A stretch of DNA of 64,000 nucleotides from Mucilaginibacter sp. SJ (GTDB lineage Bacteria > Bacteroidota > Bacteroidia > Sphingobacteriales > Sphingobacteriaceae): assembly GCF_028993635.1 (NCBI RefSeq), contig NZ_CP118631.1, forward strand, positions 4,588,001 to 4,652,000. Direction: 5' to 3'. Positions 45,047 through 54,199 of the stretch are shown piece after piece (position 1 is the first letter of the stretch; each line of letters begins with the position of its first letter). The notes under the pieces are model-generated. The model ran no database searches. It was not told the origin of the DNA and worked only from the letters and a program-made list of their open reading frames with translations. A program made the position numbers and the translations under genes.

Positions 45047-46054
45047 ATGAAGATAGCTATAAATGGGTTTGGCCGCATTGGCCGCATATTTTTAAGAAAT
45101 ATTTTATTGCACCCCGAAATACAGGTGGTTGCTATAAATGACCTTACCGACACGCAAACCCTCGCGCATTTATTTAAGTATGATTCTGTTCACCGGGGTT
45201 TTAAGGGTACGGTGAGTTTTGATGATAACAGTCTTGTTATTAACGGTAACCACATACAGGTATTTGCCGGGCGCGACCCTCTTAAACTGCCCTGGAAAGC
45301 ACTGGATATTGATATCGTAATAGAATCTACAGGTAAATTCACTTCCAGGGGGAGTGCTGAGGCTCATTTAACCGCCGGAGCACGGCAGGTTATCATATCT
45401 GCACCATCAACCGATAAAAATGTACCAACTGTAGTGCTTGGCGTAAACGACGGGGAGATTGACCTGCAATCCCCTGTGCTGTCAAACGCATCATGTACAA
45501 CTAATAATGTTGCCGCAATGGTAAAAATATTAGATGAAAACTGGGGTATCATTGATGGTTACATTACTACCGTTCACTCCATGACCGGGGATCAAAGTCT
45601 GCATGACGCACCTCATAAAGATCTTAGACGGGCAAGGGCCGCATCGGCTTCTATTATACCCACCACTACGGGTGCTGCTAAAGCAATAACAGCTATATTC
45701 CCCCATTTGGACGGCCGTTTGGGCGGAGCAGGAATTCGTGTACCGGTACTTAACGGCTCATTAACTGATTTTACCTGCAGCCTCAAAAAGCAGCCAACCA
45801 TAGCTCAAATTAATAAAGCATTTAAACAAGCTGCAAACGGGCCAATGATAAATGTATTGGAATATACGGAAGATCCTATTGTATCAACCGACATATTGGA
45901 TAACTCCCACAGCTGTATTTTTGACGCCCAACTAACGTCAATAGTGGGCGGCCTTGTAAAAGTTGTTGGCTGGTATGATAATGAAATGGGATACAGCAGC
46001 CGGCTGGCCGATTTGGTGGTACAAATAGCCGAAATTAAAAAACAGCCTGCCTAA
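45047..46054 (+). CDS. gap: Type I glyceraldehyde-3-phosphate dehydrogenase
   Basis: 335 residues. The NAD-binding start KIAINGFGRIGRIFLRN and catalytic Cys in SNASCTTNNVAAM are typical of the enzyme that oxidises glyceraldehyde 3-phosphate to 1,3-bisphosphoglycerate. HSMTGDQSLHDAPHKDLRRARAA is the phosphate-site segment, and IIPTTTGAAKAI plus WYDNEMGYSSRL complete the signature. The pgk gene two positions downstream catalyses the next glycolytic step. Which cofactor it prefers is not resolved here; Asp33 in AINDL suggests NAD. Confidence 0.94.
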   Translation: MKIAINGFGRIGRIFLRNILLHPEIQVVAINDLTDTQTLAHLFKYDSVHRGFKGTVSFDDNSLVINGNHIQVFAGRDPLKLPWKALDIDIVIESTGKFTSRGSAEAHLTAGARQVIISAPSTDKNVPTVVLGVNDGEIDLQSPVLSNASCTTNNVAAMVKILDENWGIIDGYITTVHSMTGDQSLHDAPHKDLRRARAASASIIPTTTGAAKAITAIFPHLDGRLGGAGIRVPVLNGSLTDFTCSLKKQPTIAQINKAFKQAANGPMINVLEYTEDPIVSTDILDNSHSCIFDAQLTSIVGGLVKVVGWYDNEMGYSSRLADLVVQIAEIKKQPA

Positions 46055-46179
46055 ACAATAGCATAAGTTATTTTCTGTATAATTTGAGTGGCTCCCAGGA
46101 TACCCGAAATAGCTCGTTGCCACTGTAATTTTAGTGGAATTAAAATTTTCGGTCCTATGAATTTTTCCAATTTTGCAGC

Positions 46180-46614
46180 ATGATCAGGTTTATAAAAGTA
46201 GATGAGCTGCTGCATGTACGTAACGAGGTACTGCGCGAAGGAAGGCTCACCCTTGATGAATGCCGTTTCCCGTCAGATAATAATGACGGTAATTTCCACC
46301 TTGGTTATTTTGTTGATGATGAATTGGCTTGTATCGCTTCATTTCACCCGCAAAGTTATCGGGAATTTAAGGGTACCGGGTACCAGCTCCGGGGCATGGC
46401 CACCATCGAAAAATATAGAGGGCAGGGCTTCGGCAATCAGTTGGTTAACTTTGCTTTGGTATACCTGCGAAGGCAAAAGGCGGATTATCTGTGGTGCAAT
46501 GCCCGTAAAAAAGCAGTTCGCTTTTACAGTAGTCTCGGTTTCGAGATCGTTTCGCCCGAATTTGAGGTGCCGGGCATTGGTCCTCATCATGTAATGTATG
46601 TTAAAATAAGATGA
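46180..46614 (+). CDS. GNAT-family acetyltransferase
   Basis: 144 residues from ATG 46180. GTGYQLRGMATIEKYRGQGFGNQLVNFALVYL holds the acetyl-CoA pyrophosphate-binding loop (RGQGFG), and WCNARKKAVRFYSSLGFEI is the conserved C-terminal motif. It is similar in length to stand-alone GNAT enzymes of unknown acceptor, often annotated YitI-like. It sits between gap and pgk and shares their direction but has its own upstream gap of 125 nt. Confidence 0.83.
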   Translation: MIRFIKVDELLHVRNEVLREGRLTLDECRFPSDNNDGNFHLGYFVDDELACIASFHPQSYREFKGTGYQLRGMATIEKYRGQGFGNQLVNFALVYLRRQKADYLWCNARKKAVRFYSSLGFEIVSPEFEVPGIGPHHVMYVKIR

Positions 46615-46714
46615 AATTTTGGCCGATTAAAACAGCTTTTTTCGTTTTTCGTTAAGTATTTTGAATTAAAATGCTCAATTTGCGCCGTTCATTACAAATG
46701 ACCCTTTAATAGAT

Positions 46715-47905
46715 ATGAAAACAGTAGATCAAATTAGTTTTGCAGGTAAAAAAGCCCTCATCAGGGTTGATTTTAACGTGCCTCTTGACGAGAATTACAA
46801 TATTACCGACGATAACCGTATGACGGCAGCTTTGCCAACCATAAAAAAAATATTGAAAGATGGCGGCAAAGTTATCCTGATGTCGCACCTTGGCAGACCG
46901 AAAGATGGTCCTACAGAAAAATATTCATTAAAACATATCGTATCTCATTTGTCTGATCTGTTGGGTCAGCAAGTTCAGTTTGCTGATGATTGCATTGGTG
47001 AGCAAGCTGTTGAAAAAGCAAAAGCGCTTGGTAACGGCGAGGTTTTATTATTAGAGAACCTGCGTTTTTATAAAGAAGAAGAAAAAGGTGATGTTGCCTT
47101 TGCAGAAAAGCTTTCGAAATTAGGTGATGTTTATGTGAACGATGCTTTTGGTACCGCTCACCGCGCACACGCTTCAACCGCTATCATTGCCCAGTTTTTC
47201 CCTGAAGCTAAATTTTTTGGTTACCTGATGGCAGCCGAATTGAATAATGCTGAAAAGATCCTGAACAACGCTCCTAAGCCTTTTACTGCTATCATGGGCG
47301 GTTCAAAGGTTTCTGATAAAATTGAGCTTATCGAAAAATTACTTGAAAAAGTTGATAACCTGATCATCGGCGGCGGTATGGCTTATACCTTTGCTAAAGC
47401 AGATGGTGGTAACATTGGTACCTCACTGGTTGAGATGGATAAACTTGATCTGGCAATCAGCCTAAGGCAAAAAGCAAAAGACAAAGGCGTAAACCTGTTA
47501 TTGCCTTTAGATAATATCATTGCCGATGCATTTTCAAATGATGCTAACACGGATATTGCTAAAACAGGCGAAATAAAAGACAACTGGATGGGCCTTGATA
47601 TTGGCCCTGAAACTGTTGCTTTATTCAACAAGGTAGTTGAAGAATCAAAAACCATTTTATGGAACGGCCCCATGGGTGTATTTGAAATGGAGAAATTTTT
47701 AGGCGGTACTAAAGCAATTGCCGAAGCTGTAGCTAAAGCAACAGAAAACGGTGCCTTCTCGCTGATTGGTGGTGGTGACTCTGCTGCTGCTGTAGCCAAA
47801 TTCGGCATGACTGATGAGGTAAGCTACGTGTCAACCGGTGGTGGTGCATTGCTTGAATACATGGAAGGTAAAGAATTGCCAGGCGTAAAAGCAATCAACG
47901 ACTAA
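46715..47905 (+). CDS. pgk: Phosphoglycerate kinase
   Basis: 396 residues from ATG 46715. The signature KALIRVDFNVPLDE and the LSHLGRPKDGPTEKYSL, LLENLRFYKEEEKGD and NDAFGTAHRAHAST motifs are all intact. MGGSKVSDKIELIEKLL and the C-terminal SLIGGGDSAAAVAKFG complete the nucleotide domain. It converts 1,3-bisphosphoglycerate and ADP into 3-phosphoglycerate and ATP. A strong intrinsic terminator follows 25 nt after the stop. Coding looks more strongly biased (few rare codons) than the glycan genes. Confidence 0.96.
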   Translation: MKTVDQISFAGKKALIRVDFNVPLDENYNITDDNRMTAALPTIKKILKDGGKVILMSHLGRPKDGPTEKYSLKHIVSHLSDLLGQQVQFADDCIGEQAVEKAKALGNGEVLLLENLRFYKEEEKGDVAFAEKLSKLGDVYVNDAFGTAHRAHASTAIIAQFFPEAKFFGYLMAAELNNAEKILNNAPKPFTAIMGGSKVSDKIELIEKLLEKVDNLIIGGGMAYTFAKADGGNIGTSLVEMDKLDLAISLRQKAKDKGVNLLLPLDNIIADAFSNDANTDIAKTGEIKDNWMGLDIGPETVALFNKVVEESKTILWNGPMGVFEMEKFLGGTKAIAEAVAKATENGAFSLIGGGDSAAAVAKFGMTDEVSYVSTGGGALLEYMEGKELPGVKAIND

Positions 47906-47921
47906 TAAGAACTAAAACAAA

Positions 47922-47955
47922 CAAAAAAAGGCTCCGGTGACGGAGCTTTTTTTGT
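47922..47955 (+). terminator. Intrinsic terminator after pgk
   Basis: Stem GCTCCG (47931-47936), loop GTGA and stem CGGAGC (47941-47946) are preceded by an A-run and followed by TTTTTTT, so it can work in both directions. Placed 25 nt after the pgk stop. Confidence 0.9.
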
Positions 47956-48042
47956 TTAAAGCCGTTGCCGATCAATTTATCCCTGATAATTATCTTAACT
48001 TCAAATTGAGTTTTGCATTGTTGTTTAAGCCAATTATGAAAT

Positions 48043-49758
48043 ATGATCAACATTAATTCGGGAGGAGAGGCTCAACACACGTTTGACGCCATAGTGATTG
48101 GATCGGGTATTAGCGGCGGATGGGCTGCCAAAGAACTATGCGAAAAAGGACTGAAAACATTGGTGCTGGAACGTGGCCGGAATGTTACTCATTTAAAAGA
48201 TTATCCAACCGCTACTAAAAATCCCTGGGATTTCCCCCATCGGGGGCACTTACCCAATACCATAAAAAGCGAAAATCCGATAGCCGAAAAGTGTTACGCT
48301 TTTAGCGAGGCTACGACTCATTTTTTTGTTAAAGATAAAGAGCATCCATATGTTCAGGAAAAACCATTCGACTGGATTCGTGGGTACCAGGTGGGCGGTA
48401 AATCATTGCTATGGGCCAGGCAAACCCAGCGCTGGAGCAGGTTTGATTTTGAGGGCCCGGCAAGAGATGGCTTTGCTACAGCATGGCCTATAAGTTACAA
48501 CGATATTGCACCATGGTATAGTCATGTAGAGTTATTTGCCGGCATTGCCGGTAACAAGGATGGATTGGAAACGCTGCCGGATGGCGAGTTTTTACCGCCA
48601 TGGGAAATGAATGTGGTTGAAAAGCAGATTCAAAAAAGAATCATGGATGCATACAAAGACAGGCATGTTGTTATTGGCAGGTGCGCACATTTAACTAAAC
48701 CGCAACCAATTCATTTACAACAGGGCCGGGGGCAATGCCAGGCCAGGAGTTTATGTGAGCGCGGTTGCCCGTTTGGTGGTTATTTTAGCTCTAATTCTTC
48801 AACCTTGCCATGGGCTGCTAAAACGGGGAATCTTACCCTCCGGCCCGATGCCGTAGTACATTCAATTATTTACGATGAAAAAAAGAGAAAGGCGACAGGT
48901 GTCAGGGTAATAGATACACATACCAAATCAGTCACAGAATATTATGCCCGCATCATTTTTGTAAATGCTGCTACGTTAAACTCTAACCTTATTTTACTCA
49001 ATTCAAAATCAGGCAGGTTTCCAAACGGTTTAGGGAACGATAACGATTTGCTTGGCAGGTATATCGCATTTCATAATTACCGCGGATCGTTAACGGCAAC
49101 CATTGATGGTTACCTGGATACCTATTACTATGGCCGGAGGCCGGCTGCGGTTATGATGCCAAATTTTAGAAACGTTTATAAACAGGAAACCGACTTTTTA
49201 AGAGGGTATATGACGTTTTATAGCGCTACAAGGAGCAGTTGGGGGCATGCTGTTGACGGCGATCAGATTGGGGCCAACTATAAAGACAATATCTCCGAGC
49301 CAGGCAACTGGAATGTATACATGATGATGCAGGGTGAAACCATTCCCAAGGCTAAAAATAGGGTGAACCTGAGTAAAGACCAAACAGATGAATGGGGTAT
49401 ACCATTACTATCCGTTTCGGTAGACTATGATGATAACGATGTGAAATCAATGAACGATTTTTTGCAGCAGGGTGCCGAGATGCTTGATAAGGCCGGCTGC
49501 AAAAATATAGCCCCTAACGATAGCAAGCAGGCGCCTGGTTTAGATATCCACGAGGTGGGAGGAGTAAGGATAGGAACCGATCCTAAAAACTCATTGTTAA
49601 ATAAATGGAACCAATTGCATGCATGCCCCAATGTATTTGTAACCGATGGGGCTTGTATGACATCAACCGGTACTCAAAACCCGTCGCTAACTTTTATGGC
49701 CCTAACTGCGAGGGCTGCAAACTATGCGGCAGATGAATTGCGGAAAAACAACATATGA
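48043..49758 (+). CDS. GMC-family FAD-dependent oxidoreductase
   Basis: 571 residues from ATG 48043. The FAD dinucleotide fold is AIVIGSGISGGWAAKELCEKG, followed by LVLERGRNV. The C-terminal GMC_oxred_C domain contains DIHEVGGVRIGTDPKNSLL (His pair region) and FVTDGACMTSTGTQNPSLTFMALTARAA. GMC enzymes oxidise sugars or alcohols, for example glucose or gluconate dehydrogenases; homologues in Sphingobacteriaceae often have unknown substrates. No signal peptide is seen. A Cys-rich patch (GQCQARSLCERGCPFGG) resembles the gluconate 2-dehydrogenase and related membrane-associated subfamilies. It stands alone after the pgk terminator. Confidence 0.88.
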   Translation: MININSGGEAQHTFDAIVIGSGISGGWAAKELCEKGLKTLVLERGRNVTHLKDYPTATKNPWDFPHRGHLPNTIKSENPIAEKCYAFSEATTHFFVKDKEHPYVQEKPFDWIRGYQVGGKSLLWARQTQRWSRFDFEGPARDGFATAWPISYNDIAPWYSHVELFAGIAGNKDGLETLPDGEFLPPWEMNVVEKQIQKRIMDAYKDRHVVIGRCAHLTKPQPIHLQQGRGQCQARSLCERGCPFGGYFSSNSSTLPWAAKTGNLTLRPDAVVHSIIYDEKKRKATGVRVIDTHTKSVTEYYARIIFVNAATLNSNLILLNSKSGRFPNGLGNDNDLLGRYIAFHNYRGSLTATIDGYLDTYYYGRRPAAVMMPNFRNVYKQETDFLRGYMTFYSATRSSWGHAVDGDQIGANYKDNISEPGNWNVYMMMQGETIPKAKNRVNLSKDQTDEWGIPLLSVSVDYDDNDVKSMNDFLQQGAEMLDKAGCKNIAPNDSKQAPGLDIHEVGGVRIGTDPKNSLLNKWNQLHACPNVFVTDGACMTSTGTQNPSLTFMALTARAANYAADELRKNNI

Positions 49759-49874
49759 TTTTTGTCTTCGATTGGTTTCGAAAAAGATAATTTAAAGGAA
49801 AAACTTATGGGTGGATTAAGTTTGCTTGACCTTCAAAAAGGTTGGATGATTAATAAATAATACTTTCGCAGATA

Positions 49875-50312
49875 TTGAAATTAGTTAATTTACATATCCG
49901 GAGTTTTGAAGAGGGGGATCGCGAAAAACTCCGGGAGCTTTATTTGCTATGCCGGATCCAGACTTTTTACTGGATGGATAGCTCCTTGTTTACATTGAGT
50001 GATTTTGATGCTCACACACGTGATGAAGATATATGGGTAGCCGAATGTGATGATCAGATAGCAGGATTTATGGCTGTTTGGCCTCCCGATGCTTTTATTC
50101 ATCATTTATATATTGATACGGTATATAGAGGAAAAGGTATCGGTAAAGCGCTGCTTGCTTTGGCACTTCAAACTTACCCAGCTCCACTTAGTTTAAAATG
50201 TCTTGTTAAAAATGAGGCAGCAGTTCAATTTTATCGTGCCTTAAATTGGGAAGTGAGAGACAATGGTGCTGATAGCCTTGGGGATTATTTTTTAATGCAG
50301 CGAAACATATAA
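49875..50312 (+). CDS. GNAT-family acetyltransferase
   Basis: 145 residues from TTG 49875; no ATG is available before strand 1 (KLVNLHIRSFEEGDREKLREL). HHLYIDTVYRGKGIGKALLALAL supplies the acetyl-CoA loop, and CLVKNEAAVQFYRALNWEV the C-terminal motif. Small stand-alone acetyltransferase, acceptor unknown. A strong symmetric terminator starts 6 nt after its stop. A tiny frame (49807-49860, 17 residues after an AAAGGAAAAA stretch) ends 14 nt upstream but is not convincing as a gene. Confidence 0.78.
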   Translation: MKLVNLHIRSFEEGDREKLRELYLLCRIQTFYWMDSSLFTLSDFDAHTRDEDIWVAECDDQIAGFMAVWPPDAFIHHLYIDTVYRGKGIGKALLALALQTYPAPLSLKCLVKNEAAVQFYRALNWEVRDNGADSLGDYFLMQRNI

Positions 50313-50317
50313 AAAAA

Positions 50318-50360
50318 ACGAGGCTGTATCACATAATCGTGATACAGCCTCGTTTTTTTA
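50318..50360 (+). terminator. Bidirectional intrinsic terminator
   Basis: A perfect 15-bp stem (50318-50332 with 50339-50353, arms ACGAGGCTGTATCAC and its complement) surrounds a 6-nt loop. It is flanked by a run of A on the left and a run of T on the right, so it can stop transcription from both sides, including transcription coming from the GH18-like gene. Confidence 0.93.
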
Positions 50361-50408
50361 ACTTATTCGAATACTTAAACAATATATAGTCTGAGGTTGA
50401 CTCTATTG

Positions 50409-50521
50409 ACAAAAAGGGGGTTAACAGGGTTAACACAATTTAGGGTTAATATTTATTTATGTAGTTCATTATCAAATAATTGTGTGCTTTTTATGCAAAA
50501 ATATGTTAACCCCCTTTTTGT
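50409..50521. repeat. Perfect 18-bp inverted repeat with 77-bp spacer
   Basis: ACAAAAAGGGGGTTAACA (50409-50426) is exactly complementary to 50504-50521. The spacer carries further GGGTTAA units (50427-50449 region). It lies between a terminator and the 3' end of the GH18-like gene and encodes nothing obvious. It could fold into a long hairpin, be the ends of a tiny non-autonomous element, or bind a protein. Confidence 0.85.
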
Positions 50522-50612
50522 ATAAATATTATCGGCTAAATTTCAATTCATAGGTAACACAACACCAACACCAAGGATGGTCAATTTGATTTATAACACA
50601 GTTCCGTTTATT

Positions 50613-51842
50613 TTATTGAATCTTAACCGAAGTTACCACGTCATTGGCATTAGGTGATAATGTAGTAAAATTAGCTGTGTTCGATGTCCGTATCCAGGAT
50701 GTGCCTGTAGAGTTATTGTTTGCGTACATGGTGACTGTCCAACCCGTTGGGATTTTTACCGATGAAGCCCAGTTATCCACGAAGCCGTAGGCCTGCAATT
50801 GGGCAAGGGTATAGGTGCCTTTAGGGATGGCGCTGGTAACTGTGCCCCCGTAATTGATATCCTGGTAAAAAGTTACCCCTGTAGCACTTGTACCCGTATA
50901 AACTGTAGGCTTACCGTATAGTGCGTTGGATACGCTCGAAAGATAGGTGTGCACATCTGTATTCGGTAAGTTATAGGACAGGTAGATGCCGTAATTGTTA
51001 TTTACTGTTTGAGTAGCCAGCGACGCCGCGGTTGATGAACTGGTGCTTTGAATATCAATAGCGGCCGGGCCAAGGTTGGCGGCGGTGAGTCCCGGAACGT
51101 TCGGCACAGAATAAGTGCCATAAATAGCGTTCCAGCTATAGTTAACTTTTGAGCCTACCGTTACTCCATTATAGCTCAGCCGTGATGCTGCCGGGCCATA
51201 AAAGTAAAACGAAATTATTTTGCCTGGCATCAGGTTACGCAGGGCAGTAACGAGGTAAACAAATGAACTGTCATTTGGCTGGCCGGTACCATTGGTACCA
51301 TAATCAGCATATTCATCATCAAAATCGATCCCGTCCAGCCCATAGGTAGTAACCGCGTTGCTCAGCAACTGGGCAAAATCGTTGGCTGCGGCCTGGCTTG
51401 GGAAATTGCTGATGCCGGCGCCCTGGTGATTGCCTAAAATTGATAGCAGTACTTTAATGCCTTTAGCCTGTAAGCTTTGGATATAGGTAGCTTTATTATT
51501 GAGCACATTGGTTACCTGCGGATTAAAATAGAGTTCGGCTTTTTGGGTTGTGGTGTTGTAGTTGATGTTTGCTGCAAATATGATACCGATATCAAAAAGC
51601 TGCTCGCCGGTTGAGAGCGTGTAATTACCCACATTGCGGATATCATTGCTGTTAACCTCTACATAGCAAACAGTCTTTGGTCCGGCTACACCAATGGCGT
51701 CGGTATGCAGTTTTGATGATGAAGCGCTTGGATCAGCAGGTGCCGGCGCGTGGTCTTTGTTACAGGCTGCGGTAATCAGTAAAGCACCCCCCAACAAGGT
51801 GGTAAGGGATTTGGTTAATAATTGATTAAAGTTTGTTCTCAT
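50613..51842 (-). CDS. Secreted GH18 endo-beta-N-acetylglucosaminidase-like lipoprotein
   Basis: 409 residues. A lipoprotein signal (LLITAAC, Cys27) precedes a GH18 domain with the catalytic motif YGLDGIDFDDEYADYG, where Glu177 is the acid/base and Asp175 its partner; this DGIDFDDE form resembles Endo F/H-type endoglycosidases rather than chain-degrading chitinases. GIKVLLSILGNHQG is the beta-3 strand motif. The last 85 residues (FYQDINYGGTVTSAIPKG, WASSVKIPTGWTVTMYA) look like a beta/gamma-crystallin-like module, possibly calcium or carbohydrate binding. It would act at the cell surface, probably releasing N-glycans from host or environmental glycoproteins. Confidence 0.83.
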   Translation of the reverse strand: MRTNFNQLLTKSLTTLLGGALLITAACNKDHAPAPADPSASSSKLHTDAIGVAGPKTVCYVEVNSNDIRNVGNYTLSTGEQLFDIGIIFAANINYNTTTQKAELYFNPQVTNVLNNKATYIQSLQAKGIKVLLSILGNHQGAGISNFPSQAAANDFAQLLSNAVTTYGLDGIDFDDEYADYGTNGTGQPNDSSFVYLVTALRNLMPGKIISFYFYGPAASRLSYNGVTVGSKVNYSWNAIYGTYSVPNVPGLTAANLGPAAIDIQSTSSSTAASLATQTVNNNYGIYLSYNLPNTDVHTYLSSVSNALYGKPTVYTGTSATGVTFYQDINYGGTVTSAIPKGTYTLAQLQAYGFVDNWASSVKIPTGWTVTMYANNNSTGTSWIRTSNTANFTTLSPNANDVVTSVKIQ

Positions 51843-52229
51843 AATTGGTGTGTTTGTTAAATTGTTTATAAAAGATAAATTGTTTTAGCATACGGTTGCG
51901 TAAAGCAGGCCCAGGTCATAGCCAGGGGATAATCACTATCTCTTAAAAAAACTGTTTAAATATTTTAGGTTTCCGGGCGCTTTAGGTCCTCGCTCCGATA
52001 TTATTTTGGTTCAAGGTAATAGACCATTAAACGTGTATAATTGCCTACAGGTTTTAATTATTATTTTATAAAAATATTATTATGGTTAATAAAGGTATTT
52101 ATTACACTTAATTTTAACTATAACAAAAACCCCTGTTCTGTAACAAAAACAATGCTTTGATTAAATCGCAGCATCGTTAGTTGCCCATTTTATTTTATTG
52201 GTTACATTTGATTGACTGACAAAAATTTT
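51843..52229. other. Noncoding gap between divergent GH18-like and CocE-like genes
   Basis: 387 nt, AT-rich, without a credible reading frame. It must hold promoters for both genes. Near its right end TAACAAAAAC occurs twice (about 52121 and 52141). The CocE-side promoter is listed separately. I see no RNA gene and no clear -7 element for the GH18-like gene. Confidence 0.7.
52181..52210 (+). promoter_or_regulatory. Likely promoter of the CocE-like gene
   Basis: TTG (52181-52183), 19 nt and TACATTTG (52203-52210) fit the Bacteroidota promoter consensus. The start codon at 52230 lies 20 nt after the -7 element, giving a leader of about 13 nt. Confidence 0.6.
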
Positions 52230-54101
52230 ATGAAGAAAAATTTACTTTTCGTTCTCTGCCTTTTGCTTTCGGCATCAGGCCTTTATGCGCAACCCAAAGC
52301 GCCCGATGCTGATTACATTAAAGCCAATTACCAGAAATATGAATACCAGATCCCGATGAGGGATGGTAAAAAGCTGTTTACCTCGGTATATGTACCTAAG
52401 GACCAGTCAAAAAAATATCCTTTCATGATGGACAGGACCCCATATAGCGTGGCGCCCTATGGTACGGAACTGTATAAAGGCAGCCTTGGGCCATCATCAT
52501 TATTCGCTCACGACGGTTACATCTTTGTTTACCAGGATGTACGTGGCCGTTGGATGAGTGAAGGTATTTATGAAGAAATGACCCCCGAAAAGGAAGATCA
52601 TAAAACCAATAAAGATGTTGATGAGGGTACCGATACCTATGATACAATTGATTGGCTGCTGAAAAATATCCCCAATAACAATGGCAAGGTTGGGGTATGG
52701 GGTATTTCGTATCCGGGCTTTTATACTACTACAGCTTTGTTAAGCCGTCACCCGGCATTGGTAGCTGCATCGCCGCAGGCGCCAATTGCCGACTTGTATC
52801 GCGATGACGCATTTCATAACGGTGCCTTTATGCTGGTAGCAAACTTTGGTTTTTATCCGGGCTTTACCAACAGGCAGGATGATAAACCAACTCAGCGCCG
52901 CGGCGGAAGGTTTGATGCAGGTACGGAGGATGGGTATGACTTTTTCCTGAAAATGGGCTCAGTTAAAAATTCAAACACTAAATATTATAAAGATACTATC
53001 CGCTTGTGGAACGAAATGCTTGATCACCCTAACTATGATCAGCATTGGAAAGATCGTAATGTACTTTATCATCTTCATGATATAAAAACAGCGGTACTGG
53101 TAACCGGAGGCTGGTATGACGCCGAAGATCTGTATGGCGCTATCAATACCTATAAAACGCTGGTAAAAGAAAACCCTAAAACCCCGATTTATTTTACCAT
53201 GGGGCCGTGGGTACATGGCGGCTGGGCGCGCGGTGATGGCGATCACCTGGGTGATGTTGGTTTCGGTGGCCCTACCGGCCCGTTCTATCGTGAAAAAATT
53301 GAGTTCGCTTTCTTTAGTCACTATTTAAAAGGTACTGCTGATTTCGACCTGAAGCCGGTATCTACCTTCGAAACCGGTGTTAACGAGTGGAAAACTTATA
53401 ACACATGGCCGCCAAAAGAATCGGCAGAAAAAAATCTGTACCTGCTGCCGGGCGGTAAATTGTCATTTACTGCTCCAACAGGCGTAGCCGATAGCCATGA
53501 CGAATTTATATCCGACCCTAACAAACCGGTGCCTTTCATTAATAGCATTGATATGGATATGAAGCGCGAGTACATGACCGCTGATCAGCGTTTTGCATCG
53601 CAGCGCCCGGATGTGCTTACTTATGAAACTGATATTTTAGATAAAGATGTAACTATTGCCGGTAATATCTGGGCCAATCTTAAAGTATCAACCACAGGTA
53701 CCGATGCCGACTGGGTGGTTAAGGTAATAGATGTCTATCCTGACTCTACCAAAAACACCAAATGGGCGGGTAAAGACGTATACCTGAGCGGTTATCAGCA
53801 AATGGTACGCAGCGAGGCTATGCGAGGTAAATTTCGTAATGGTTTTGATAAGCCAGAACCTTTTGTGCCTGGTAAAGTAACCCCTGTTAATTTTGAACTG
53901 CAGGATGTGCTGCACACCTTCAAAAAAGGGCACCGCATGATGGTGCAGGTTCAAAGCACCTGGTTCCCGCTTATCGACAGGAACACCCAGCAGTTCCAGG
54001 ATATTATGAAGGCTAAGGATACAGACTTTAAAAAAGCAACTCATAAAGTTTATACCTCAAAAGCTAACCCAAGTTATTTGAAAGTTAGGGTTATTGAATA
54101 A
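52230..54101 (+). CDS. CocE/NonD-family hydrolase (alpha-amino-acid ester hydrolase-like)
   Basis: 623 residues from ATG 52230; the upstream TTG at 52212 is rejected because the ATG begins a clean signal peptide (MKKNLLFVLCLLLSASGLYAQ). The alpha/beta-hydrolase domain has YQDVRGRWMSEG, nucleophile Ser160 in GVWGISYPG, Asp in TGGWYDAEDLYGA and His in GPWVHGGWARG. The C-terminal X-Pro_dipeptidyl-peptidase-type jelly roll spans about 420-620. Members hydrolyse esters or amides such as alpha-amino acid esters and acylated drugs. Likely periplasmic or secreted. Two clear terminator hairpins follow this and the next gene. Confidence 0.9.
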   Translation: MKKNLLFVLCLLLSASGLYAQPKAPDADYIKANYQKYEYQIPMRDGKKLFTSVYVPKDQSKKYPFMMDRTPYSVAPYGTELYKGSLGPSSLFAHDGYIFVYQDVRGRWMSEGIYEEMTPEKEDHKTNKDVDEGTDTYDTIDWLLKNIPNNNGKVGVWGISYPGFYTTTALLSRHPALVAASPQAPIADLYRDDAFHNGAFMLVANFGFYPGFTNRQDDKPTQRRGGRFDAGTEDGYDFFLKMGSVKNSNTKYYKDTIRLWNEMLDHPNYDQHWKDRNVLYHLHDIKTAVLVTGGWYDAEDLYGAINTYKTLVKENPKTPIYFTMGPWVHGGWARGDGDHLGDVGFGGPTGPFYREKIEFAFFSHYLKGTADFDLKPVSTFETGVNEWKTYNTWPPKESAEKNLYLLPGGKLSFTAPTGVADSHDEFISDPNKPVPFINSIDMDMKREYMTADQRFASQRPDVLTYETDILDKDVTIAGNIWANLKVSTTGTDADWVVKVIDVYPDSTKNTKWAGKDVYLSGYQQMVRSEAMRGKFRNGFDKPEPFVPGKVTPVNFELQDVLHTFKKGHRMMVQVQSTWFPLIDRNTQQFQDIMKAKDTDFKKATHKVYTSKANPSYLKVRVIE

Positions 54102-54114
54102 CGTATTTTATTGT

Positions 54115-54157
54115 AAACGTAACAGCATCAAGTGATTAAAGTAGGCTGTTACGTTTT
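54115..54157 (+). terminator. Intrinsic terminator after the CocE-like gene
   Basis: AAACGTAACAGC (54115-54126) pairs perfectly with 54145-54156 over an 18-nt loop and runs into TTTT. It starts 14 nt after the stop codon. Confidence 0.78.
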
Positions 54158-54199
54158 ATAGAGGATTAACGTACTGGTTATTAATTAACCCCCATAGCC

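Noticed and set aside
46202..46594. 130-residue plus-strand frame
   Set aside because: It is a second frame inside the GNAT gene at 46180-46614, which has the recognisable acetyl-CoA loop.
50613..51842. Type IX secretion or PEP-CTERM sorting tail on the GH18-like protein
   Set aside because: The C-terminus is a beta-rich module without a helix-plus-basic tail or a T9SS-type end; an N-terminal lipobox explains surface placement.
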